From positions 1-7,970 of the forward strand of contig BNXY01000080.1 of the NCBI GenBank assembly GCA_025999935.1: a DNA stretch of 7,970 bases, written 5' to 3'. Below the pieces are notes generated by a model. That model saw only the letters and a program-made list of their open reading frames with translations. It made no database searches and was not told the DNA's origin. Shown in pieces: positions 1 through 6,129 of the stretch. Made by a program: the position numbers and the translations under genes. This DNA is from Bacteroidia bacterium (GTDB taxonomy: Bacteria; Bacteroidota; Bacteroidia; Bacteroidales; Azobacteroidaceae). Numbering within the stretch: the first letter of the stretch is position 1; each line of letters starts with the position of its first letter.

Positions 1-28
1 ATATGAATAAGTATTGCACAAATGAAAC

Positions 29-36
29 TACCTTTG
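29..36 (+). promoter_or_regulatory. candidate Bacteroidota -7 promoter box (TACCTTTG)
   Basis: TACCTTTG matches the Bacteroidota housekeeping sigma -7 consensus TAnnTTTG. It would place transcription start near position 43, giving a leader of about 65 nt before the ATG at 111. I see no clear TTG/TTTG -33 element at the usual spacing: a TTG at 14-16 is too close. It is the only good TAnnTTTG match I noticed in a non-coding gap of the window, so it may serve the whole cluster, but an 8-base motif with four fixed T/A-rich positions occurs easily by chance. Confidence 0.4.
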
Positions 37-110
37 TTCTGTTTTAGAGAGAGTATTTTTCAGGTTATTTTTTAGGTTATGTTATTTTAAACTTTTATCA
101 ATATAATTCT

Positions 111-392
111 ATGGCTAAACAGACATCATTTGCTCATCAGAAGGCTGTTTTAGAGCAATTTTTATCATTACTTTCCGGGTTTGAAAATGAATTTAGAGGG
201 TTGATTGACAGGTACGAACAGGGTATCTTATCTTTGTATGAAGATCAAGGTTTGATGGAGGAAATTTATGAAGATTATAAGAATACCTACCAAGATTCAT
301 TGACGTCTTTGATTGGAGATCTCCTAACCCGAATTCAAGAAGAAGATATACCATTTGTGGAGAAAGAAATAGATTTTATATCTTCAAGGTAA
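111..392 (+). CDS. hypothetical small acidic helical protein (93 aa)
   Basis: I do not recognise this family and assign no function. The product is 93 residues, rich in Glu/Asp and hydrophobic residues in helix-like spacing. It has no signal peptide, membrane segment, cysteine, or metal or nucleotide motif, so a cytosolic all-helical protein is the simplest reading. The ATG at 111 follows an A/T-rich leader without a Shine-Dalgarno sequence, normal for this phylum. Thirty A/T-rich bases separate it from the HU-like/LysM gene, with no terminator between, so the two are probably co-transcribed. Its position directly before a membrane-anchored HU-like protein suggests it could be a partner of that protein, but this rests on position only. 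It is likely a real gene because the opposite strand carries no competitor and the gene spacing is operon-like. Confidence 0.72.
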   Translation: MAKQTSFAHQKAVLEQFLSLLSGFENEFRGLIDRYEQGILSLYEDQGLMEEIYEDYKNTYQDSLTSLIGDLLTRIQEEDIPFVEKEIDFISSR

Positions 393-422
393 TTTTAGTT
401 TTTTTAATTTTTAAATAAATTT

Positions 423-1250
423 ATGTCCGGAATGACAAAATATAACCAAAGAGAGAATAGCGTTGCCGAAGAAGCCTTAGGAGAAGCCATTGTCAATAAT
501 TTGATGAGGGGTGAGAATGTCATAATTCCGGATTTTGGATATTTGGAGTTGAAGTCTTTATCCGACAAGCGTACTGTTTTGTTTAAATCCGGCGATCGGC
601 TTTCCGCCAAATTGGCGGTGGATGAAAAAAATGGTTTACAGTCAACCATAAATGACCTCATTTCTGCTCCATTAAAAGAAGGCAAAGTTGTTACTTTGTC
701 AAAATTAGGCGTTTTTAGACCCATAAAAGCGGCGGAAGGATTTCGACTTTCATTTACACCCTCTCTATCTCTTCGCAAACGATTGAACGGAGAAGAAGAT
801 ATTGTGGAAGTTAAAGTAAATGAAAGGAGTTCTTCGGACGAAGTTGTTGACATAAACATTAATACGGAGAAAAATGATCCTGCACCCAAACCGAGAACAG
901 GCACGGGCAAAAAAACAGCTCAGGTGGGAGATGTTATTATACCTCAAGATGATGTTTCCGTTTCATCCAAAAAAATGAGGAATAGGGCCGGATGGCTTGT
1001 GGCAGCAGTGGCTGTGCTCGCAATTGGGTACATTGTTTGGACAAGCTTTTTTTCTAAAAATAATACAGAAGAACAGCCGCTTCCGGTTGCTACGCAGCAA
1101 TCAAATAAGGTAAATCTGCCTGCTTTGTCAGAGCAACATTACGGAAATCCCATTTTTTGGGTGTATATTTATGAAGCGAATCAGGATAAACTGACTTCAC
1201 CTATAAATGTACCTGCGGGAATTTCATTAGTTATTCCCGATTTAGAATAA
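423..1250 (+). CDS. HU-like DNA-binding/transmembrane/LysM-like protein, truncated at its C-terminus by an in-frame stop
   Basis: A 275-residue predicted inner-membrane protein. Residues about 12-120 hold two HU/IHF-like stretches: one around 28-46 with the pattern L-x2-G-x2-V-x2-P-x-F-G, and one around 83-120 with a similar L-x2-G-x-V pattern followed by an F-x-P-S-x-S-L-x3-L-N segment like the HU C-terminus. A polar linker with KKMRNR precedes a transmembrane helix at about 190-210, which puts the HU part in the cytosol. Residues 228-275 resemble the second half of a LysM domain (HYGN, then FWVYIYEAN, then a VPAG...VIP ending) and would be periplasmic. The usual GDTL opening of LysM is not present. 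Bacteroidales proteins of this type normally carry about 25 more residues after the LysM. Here TAA at 1248-1250 stops translation, but the frame continues with matching sequence to 1334 (see the 6-bp repeat). The LysM core survives, so the product may still work. No HU-like DNA binding has been shown from this sequence. ATG at 432 is an alternative start. Confidence 0.8.
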   Translation: MSGMTKYNQRENSVAEEALGEAIVNNLMRGENVIIPDFGYLELKSLSDKRTVLFKSGDRLSAKLAVDEKNGLQSTINDLISAPLKEGKVVTLSKLGVFRPIKAAEGFRLSFTPSLSLRKRLNGEEDIVEVKVNERSSSDEVVDININTEKNDPAPKPRTGTGKKTAQVGDVIIPQDDVSVSSKKMRNRAGWLVAAVAVLAIGYIVWTSFFSKNNTEEQPLPVATQQSNKVNLPALSEQHYGNPIFWVYIYEANQDKLTSPINVPAGISLVIPDLE

Positions 1251-1255
1251 GAATA
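1244..1255 (+). repeat. perfect 6-bp tandem duplication (AGAATA x2) creating a stop codon
   Basis: AGAATA at 1244-1249 is followed directly by AGAATA at 1250-1255. In the frame of the gene at 423, this reads GAA TAA GAA TAC. With only one copy it reads GAA TAC, and the frame stays open to the TAA at 1332-1334, giving a 301-residue protein. The insertion of exactly one hexamer therefore explains both the stop and the intact coding sequence behind it, and is typical of slipped-strand replication. A point mutation of a codon to TAA is the alternative, but it would leave two extra residues relative to the one-copy form. Confidence 0.8.
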
Positions 1256-1334
1256 CGCTTTTGATATCAGCGACAGTTTAGAAATACATCGGGCTAACAG
1301 CCGCGCTGAATCGATTTTAAAACAATTAAAATAA
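1251..1334 (+). pseudogene. stranded C-terminal end of the HU-like/LysM gene
   Basis: Read in the same frame as the upstream gene, 1251-1331 encodes 27 residues beginning EYAFDISDSLEIHR and ending ILKQLK, followed by TAA at 1332-1334. The pattern (Y-x-F/I-D, then a short amphipathic helix rich in Ala, Arg and Lys) is what I recall following the LysM in related Bacteroidales proteins. There is no suitable start codon for separate translation, so it is probably untranslated unless the stop is read through or the hexamer duplication is lost. Confidence 0.68.
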
Positions 1335-1346
1335 ATAAAGCGACAC

Positions 1347-1392
1347 ATGAAATCTGTATGCAGAGGATACACTAATCGGATGCGGATTTCAT
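1347..1392 (+). promoter_or_regulatory. imperfect hairpin in the leader before the Wza-type gene
   Basis: Bases 1347-1359 (ATGAAATCTGTAT) can pair with 1380-1392 (ATGCGGATTTCAT) over 13 positions including two G-U wobbles, with a 20-nt loop. The outer 8 bp are perfect. No T-run follows (the next bases are A-rich), so it is not a standard terminator. It sits 28 bases before the wza ATG, in the only gap over 50 bases between the first four genes. It could be a 5' UTR structure affecting mRNA stability or translation, or an inverted-repeat operator. No TAnnTTTG promoter box is visible in this gap. Function unknown. Confidence 0.4.
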
Positions 1393-1420
1393 ACGAAAAT
1401 AATAAATAATAAAAATACGC

Positions 1421-2257
1421 ATGAAATTTAATAACTGGATTTTATCCTTTTTCGTATTGTTGATTATCGTATCGTCTTGTACCCCTTATCGAAAAGTACA
1501 ATATCTTCAAATAGAAGAAGACATGGGAAGTGAATATCAATTGGTTTCTCACTATAAAGAAAGCGTTATTCGTTTTCAGCCGGAAGATGTATTAAGTATT
1601 ACGGTCAATATATTGGGTGAGCCTATACTTGCGAGTGATTTTAATTTACCCTTTGTTCCTTCGGCAACCAATGAAAACAGTACTGAAGATTACGTTAATA
1701 TGGGGGTTGGAAGACAAACCTATCTGGTTGACAAAGAAGGAAATATTGATTTCCCAACGCTTGGACTCATTCAGGTAACCGGACGTACGCAAAGTGAATT
1801 GGAAAAATATATTAAGTCGGTTATTATAAGCGATTATTTAAAATCAAAAGATTATTCAAACGTTCCATGTGTCGTAACCGTGCGATTGTTGAATTTTGGA
1901 ATACTAATAGCCGGAGAAGTGAATCGTCCGGGTAGAATAGCTATATCGCGAGACCATGTAAATGTATTGGAGGCTTTGACTTTAGCAGGTGATATGACTA
2001 TTTACGGAAAACGGGACGATGTAAGAATCTATCGTGAAACACCCGATGGGAATATTAAGGCAATACACTTAGATCTTACGAAAGAAACAATACTTTCTTC
2101 TCCGGATTTCTATCTTCATCAAAACGATATGATTTTTGTCGCGCCGATGAGGGCGCGCGCTATTTCTGCGGATATGCCGCAACTTAGTACGATTGTCACG
2201 CTTGGGTCGTTTTTGATGACACTTATTACTTTTGCTATATATAGTATGCCAAAATAA
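1421..2257 (+). CDS. wza: Wza-type outer-membrane polysaccharide export lipoprotein
   Basis: A 278-residue polysaccharide export protein of the Wza/OPX family, which forms the outer-membrane channel through which EPS or capsule leaves the cell. The N-terminus is a lipoprotein signal peptide: basic start, hydrophobic stretch, then a VSSC lipobox with Cys20 as the lipidated residue. Residues about 50-145 form the polysaccharide export domain, with FQPEDVLSITV and a VDKEGNIDFPTLG stretch. Residues about 155-245 form an SLBB domain, with the GEVNRPG turn at 165-171 followed by the VLEALTLAGD helix. A hydrophobic helix at about 257-275 fits the C-terminal outer-membrane-spanning helix of Wza. The protein is shorter than E. 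coli Wza (about 380 aa) with one clear SLBB rather than several, which is common in Bacteroidota. The Wzc-type gene follows after 24 bases, the usual partner arrangement. Family assignment is firm; the symbol is by function, not orthology. Confidence 0.93.
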   Translation: MKFNNWILSFFVLLIIVSSCTPYRKVQYLQIEEDMGSEYQLVSHYKESVIRFQPEDVLSITVNILGEPILASDFNLPFVPSATNENSTEDYVNMGVGRQTYLVDKEGNIDFPTLGLIQVTGRTQSELEKYIKSVIISDYLKSKDYSNVPCVVTVRLLNFGILIAGEVNRPGRIAISRDHVNVLEALTLAGDMTIYGKRDDVRIYRETPDGNIKAIHLDLTKETILSSPDFYLHQNDMIFVAPMRARAISADMPQLSTIVTLGSFLMTLITFAIYSMPK

Positions 2258-2281
2258 ACTGAAACGAAAAAAAACAATTAG

Positions 2282-4642
2282 ATGGAAAATAGAAAACATA
2301 GAGACAATAAGAGTAGTTTGTCGGAAATAAACTTTCGGTGGTTTTTAGTGAGTCTGCTCATTCATTGGAAAATGTTTGCATTGTCAATGATTCTGTTCTT
2401 TGTCGGTGCATACACGTATTTGCGTTATGTAGTTCCTGTTTATAGCGTAGGAGCGTCCATTATATTAAAAGATATCAGACGAGGTGGTATGAACAATAGT
2501 GAACTTGCCATATTTGAGCAATTGGATATTTTGGATGCAAATTCTAATGTTGAAAATGAAGTGGATATTCTCCAATCGAGGAACCTTTTGGAAAGAGTTG
2601 TAATAAAACAAAGACTCTTTATCCGTTATTCTGTAGAAGGAAGATTCAAAAGTACGGAATTATATGATAGTGGAAATTCTAAATTCTATTCAACCCTTCC
2701 GGTTCGGGTATATGTTGATTCTGCGACAATAGCCGCTCTTAATACCACTATTTTTCTTACGGTATCACTCACTGAAAATTCTACTGTTCGTGTAGAAGGA
2801 AGTTATGGGTATAAAGCAATTTATAACGAATTTATTTCCCTTCCGGCTGTGATAGAAACACCGGTTGGGGATTTATTATTAGCTGCGGACGAAAACGTTT
2901 CCTTAAAAAAAGACTATCCTTTACAAATAAGAATAATGCCGCCTTTGCAGATTGCAGGGGCTTATGCGGGGGCATTGGATGTAATTTTGTCCGGAAGATC
3001 TACAACGGTAGTGCGTTTGTCATTGCCTGAAACGCATCCTAAGCGAGGTGAGGATTTCTTATCTACCTTGGTTGAGTTGTACAATGAGGATACGATGGAA
3101 GATAAGAATAAAGCCGCACAGAATGCTTCGAATTTTATTTCCGCTCGTTTGCTTTCTTTGAAAGATGAATTGAACTTTGCTGAAAAATCATTGCAAGATT
3201 ATAGAGAGGACAACCATATTGCCAGTTTGCAGGATGAAGCTGAACTATACATTACAGAAGAACATAACGTATCGAATCAATTGCTTGAGTTGGAAACGAG
3301 GGATAGATTACTTTCTTATCTGTTGGAAATAGCACAGAAAGAGGATGAATTTTTGCCTTCATTACTGAACAATGTATTAGATAATAACTCTTTAATAGTT
3401 GGTATCGAAAAGTATAACCGCTTTCTTACAGACAAGAAACGGAACTTAACTGTTGCTAAGGAATCTATGCCTCTTATTCAGCGCTTGGATGATCGTCTTG
3501 CCAGAACAAAGGAGGAAGTTATTCAAAACATAAAAAGTATGCAACATACGCTGGAACAACAAAGATTGGCATCAATGACCAGAGGAGATGCATTTTCAGC
3601 AAATGTAGGAGATGTGCCGCGCCGTCAGAGAGAATCCACAGATTATTTGCGTGAACAGGATATCAAGGCGGAACTTTATGTTTTTATGTCAAAGAGATTG
3701 GATGAAATTCGTTTAACATTGGCCGTTACGGTACCAAGTGCAAAGATAATAGAATATCCTATAACTTTGGGACAAATTTCACCGCGCAGGATGTATATTT
3801 ATATGTTGTATTTGATGATTGGTTTTATTTTCCCCTATATTGTAATTGGATTGCGTGAAATGCTCAATTATAGATTGACAAATGAGGAAGAAATTCGCCG
3901 TTTTATCGACACTCCGGTTGTCGTGTCTTTGCCTTATGTAAAAACGAAAGACACGTTGGTTGTTACGCCTACGGCCACTTCTCCGATTGTGGAACGTTTC
4001 CGCCTATTACGTACGAATTTGCAGTTTGTATTGGATAGTCCGGAAAAGAAATCTATTTTGGTTACTTCCACCATTAGCGGTGAAGGAAAAACATTCTTGT
4101 CTATCAATTTGGCAATGATATTTTCGTTAAAATACAAAACGATATTGGTGGGTTTGGATATTCGTCGTCCGAAGATAAATACTTATCTGAATTTACCCAA
4201 ACAAGAAGGCTTGATTGCTTATTTAACAGGAGAAAAAACCAATTTGGATGCTTTAATTTACAAAAATGTGAATGATTCTGATATGGATGTTTTGATAACC
4301 GGAATTATCCCGCCTAATCCCAACGAGTTATTGATGGAGAAAACCTTGGATAATTTATTCCAGGAACTTCGCGAACGCTATGATTATATTATTATCGACA
4401 GTTCTCCGGTAGGTAGTGTGTCCGACGCCTTTTTATTAGACAGGGTTTCTGATGTCGCTCTTTTTGTAATACGGAAGGATTATTCTCCAAAATCATCTGT
4501 CTCTTTGGTGAACAATATTTTTGAAGAAAAACGGTTGAAGAATGTAAACATTGTATTAAATGCATTTAATGCAGGGAAAATTGGCCGTTACGGCTACGGA
4601 TATTATGGTGGCGGCGGTTATGGATATGAATCAAACAGTTAA
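2282..4642 (+). CDS. wzc: Wzc-type polysaccharide co-polymerase with BY-kinase domain
   Basis: A 786-residue inner-membrane protein that controls polysaccharide chain length and coordinates export with Wza, driven by tyrosine autophosphorylation. Order of parts: a Wzz domain with TM1 at about 29-49; a large periplasmic region with long coiled coils at about 275-430; TM2 at about 504-524; a cytosolic BY-kinase domain. Walker A is at 596-604 (STISGEGKT, Lys603). Walker A' is at 622-630 and reads VGLDIRRP-like, with Gly624 where many family members have Asp, while Asp626 and Arg628 are kept. Walker B is at 702-711, with Asp706 followed by SSPVG. The C-terminal tail carries six tyrosines (770, 772, 774, 775, 780, 782) in a Gly-rich stretch, the usual autophosphorylation cluster. 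Kinase and membrane parts are in one chain, as in Gram-negative bacteria. No Wzb-type phosphatase gene is in the window. Length is near that of other Bacteroidota members. Confidence 0.95.
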   Translation: MENRKHRDNKSSLSEINFRWFLVSLLIHWKMFALSMILFFVGAYTYLRYVVPVYSVGASIILKDIRRGGMNNSELAIFEQLDILDANSNVENEVDILQSRNLLERVVIKQRLFIRYSVEGRFKSTELYDSGNSKFYSTLPVRVYVDSATIAALNTTIFLTVSLTENSTVRVEGSYGYKAIYNEFISLPAVIETPVGDLLLAADENVSLKKDYPLQIRIMPPLQIAGAYAGALDVILSGRSTTVVRLSLPETHPKRGEDFLSTLVELYNEDTMEDKNKAAQNASNFISARLLSLKDELNFAEKSLQDYREDNHIASLQDEAELYITEEHNVSNQLLELETRDRLLSYLLEIAQKEDEFLPSLLNNVLDNNSLIVGIEKYNRFLTDKKRNLTVAKESMPLIQRLDDRLARTKEEVIQNIKSMQHTLEQQRLASMTRGDAFSANVGDVPRRQRESTDYLREQDIKAELYVFMSKRLDEIRLTLAVTVPSAKIIEYPITLGQISPRRMYIYMLYLMIGFIFPYIVIGLREMLNYRLTNEEEIRRFIDTPVVVSLPYVKTKDTLVVTPTATSPIVERFRLLRTNLQFVLDSPEKKSILVTSTISGEGKTFLSINLAMIFSLKYKTILVGLDIRRPKINTYLNLPKQEGLIAYLTGEKTNLDALIYKNVNDSDMDVLITGIIPPNPNELLMEKTLDNLFQELRERYDYIIIDSSPVGSVSDAFLLDRVSDVALFVIRKDYSPKSSVSLVNNIFEEKRLKNVNIVLNAFNAGKIGRYGYGYYGGGGYGYESNS

Positions 4643-4680
4643 TTTAACTAAAAAAGTAAACAAATTTAAATATCAAAATT

Positions 4681-6045
4681 ATGAAGAGGAAGAATATGAG
4701 AAAAATGATTGTTTTATGGGTTACAATGGTTGTATCAACCTTTGTATTTTCTGTTTTGGCTCAACAAGAGTCGAAATTAGAAGACTTTGTTAGTAAGAGC
4801 CAATATAAGAATAATTGGTTCATTTCTATTGGAGGCAACGCAAACTTGATGAATGGGGAACAAGATAAAGAATTTTATTTGAGTGATCGTATTACGTATG
4901 GTGGTCAAATTACCATTGGTAAATGGTTGCCTTCTAACTTTGGGATGCGTCTTCAAGCAAATGGTGGTGTTTTACGAGGATTTAACTATGCATGGCATAT
5001 TGATCCGGGCTATTATACAGCAAAAGATGGTAATCATCTTCCATGGCCAAAGGGGCTGTATGCAGCCCCAAGTTATAATGGAAGCCAACTACCTGATGAT
5101 GCACTTATGGCGGCTTTTAGCGACAGAACAAGTAAAGATTTTAATTTTGTTTATAGCAAAGACGCTGCAAAAGATCAAAAGAAAAATGCTTTTGCACAAG
5201 AATTTAATTATATGACCACCACAGTAGATTTGATGTACAATTTGACGGATCTCTTTCGTGGTTATACCAAGGAAGAGGGGAATACGCTTGAAGTGATTCC
5301 TTTTGTCGGCTTGGGCCTTATTACGGCTTTTGATAATAAATATACAACTCCTGATTTTTATCAATTTGTGGCAAAAGTAGGTTTCCGTTTAAATTATAAT
5401 ATAACTAAAAAAATAGGGGTTTATTTAGAAGCGCAAGGTAATGTAACTGATCCTGAATTTGATGGTTACAAGGGAACTGCTATGTTTGACGCTGTATCCA
5501 ACATTGGTTTAGGTCTCCAATATTCGCTAAACAAAAACTATCCATCATCCATTGCAAAGTTGGCATGGGATGAAATTAATGAGTTGAATAAGAAAGTCAA
5601 TGAAAATCGTAGCTTGATAGAAAATCATCAGGATATTTTGGAAAGACAACAAGATTTGTTGGATAGATTGCAAAATTGTTGCGACGAAAAACCGGTTGTA
5701 ATAACAACTCCTCCTGTAAAAGGGTGGAGACCTGAATATATCCGTTTTACGCTTGATTCGCATGTTATCCAACAAGTGGAGCGCTATAAGATTGATGATG
5801 CTGTCGAATACCTTAAAGCAACTCCGGAAAGTAAAATCCTTTTAATAGGTTATGCGGATAAACAAACAGCTACTCCTCCCTATAACTTGAAGTTAAGTCA
5901 AAAACGGGTAGAAGCGGTTGCCGCAGAATTTAAACGTTTGGGTATTGAATCGAATCGTATAATCGTTGAATGGAAAGGCGATAAAGAACAACCATTTTCA
6001 CAAAATGATTGGAATCGGGTTGTTATTATGGTTGAAAGAAAATAA
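4681..6045 (+). CDS. OmpA-family outer-membrane porin with coiled coil, Pgm6/Pgm7-like
   Basis: A 454-residue outer-membrane protein. Residues 1-27 form a signal peptide with a likely cut after VLA (an alternative start at 4696 removes five residues without harming it). Residues about 40-285 show alternating aromatic/glycine strands of a small beta barrel. Residues about 292-332 form a coiled coil (N-E-L-N-K-K-V... L-L-D-R-L), ending in Cys333-Cys334. Residues about 347-454 are an OmpA C-terminal domain: GYADKQT with Asp393, then NLKLSQKR, and WNR with Arg446, the Asp/Arg pair that binds diaminopimelate in peptidoglycan. The WKG...NDWNRVV ending closely resembles P. gingivalis Pgm6/Pgm7 as I remember them, which also have cysteines before the OmpA domain and form disulfide-linked oligomers. 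The gene lies 38 bases after the Wzc-type gene and before a terminator-like hairpin, so it is probably co-transcribed with the export genes. Its role is likely to anchor the outer membrane to the wall near the export complex. Confidence 0.9.
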   Translation: MKRKNMRKMIVLWVTMVVSTFVFSVLAQQESKLEDFVSKSQYKNNWFISIGGNANLMNGEQDKEFYLSDRITYGGQITIGKWLPSNFGMRLQANGGVLRGFNYAWHIDPGYYTAKDGNHLPWPKGLYAAPSYNGSQLPDDALMAAFSDRTSKDFNFVYSKDAAKDQKKNAFAQEFNYMTTTVDLMYNLTDLFRGYTKEEGNTLEVIPFVGLGLITAFDNKYTTPDFYQFVAKVGFRLNYNITKKIGVYLEAQGNVTDPEFDGYKGTAMFDAVSNIGLGLQYSLNKNYPSSIAKLAWDEINELNKKVNENRSLIENHQDILERQQDLLDRLQNCCDEKPVVITTPPVKGWRPEYIRFTLDSHVIQQVERYKIDDAVEYLKATPESKILLIGYADKQTATPPYNLKLSQKRVEAVAAEFKRLGIESNRIIVEWKGDKEQPFSQNDWNRVVIMVERK

Positions 6046-6057
6046 ATTAAATTTTGA

Positions 6058-6119
6058 GCCAAAGTTTACAAGTCTATCTTATGTGAATATAGGTTGATTT
6101 GTAAACTTGTGGCTTTTTT
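6058..6119 (+). terminator. Rho-independent terminator-like hairpin, possibly an attenuator
   Basis: GCCAAAGTTTACAA at 6058-6071 pairs with TTGTAAACTTGTGGC at 6099-6113: 10 perfect base pairs, then one bulged G at 6109, then 4 more pairs. Six T residues follow at 6114-6119. The loop is long (27 nt) and can form a small inner stem (6074-6077 with 6089-6092). The element lies 12 bases after the porin stop codon and only 10 bases before the next ATG. I see no promoter box between it and the next gene, so complete termination would silence the glycosyltransferase genes; partial termination or antitermination is more likely. Confidence 0.72.
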
Positions 6120-6129
6120 GTATGGAAAT

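Noticed and set aside
62..80. Direct repeat AGGTTAT spaced 12 bases apart in the leader
   Set aside because: It is a 7-base match in T-rich sequence; it could be an operator but there is nothing further to support it.
604..618. GC-rich hairpin (CCGCCA, 3-nt loop, TGGCGG)
   Set aside because: It is short, inside the coding region of the HU-like gene, and is explained by codons for Ser-Ala-Lys-Leu-Ala-Val; no T-run follows.
404..910. 168-residue open frame on the minus strand
   Set aside because: It lies opposite the HU-like/LysM gene, its product is Ser/Phe-rich with no family pattern, and the plus-strand gene fits the operon.
4637..4649. Palindrome AGTTAA-T-TTAACT at the end of the Wzc-type gene
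   Set aside because: Only 6 bp per arm, all A/T-rich and overlapping the stop codon; too weak to terminate and likely by chance.
4560..4793. 77-residue plus-strand frame spanning the wzc-porin junction
   Set aside because: It overlaps the end of the Wzc-type gene and the start of the porin in another frame; both overlapped genes are well supported.
6094..6129. TTG start adding 12 residues to the sugar transferase
   Set aside because: The start region overlaps the terminator stem and T-run, and the ATG at 6130 gives a typical N-terminus that runs straight into the first membrane helix.
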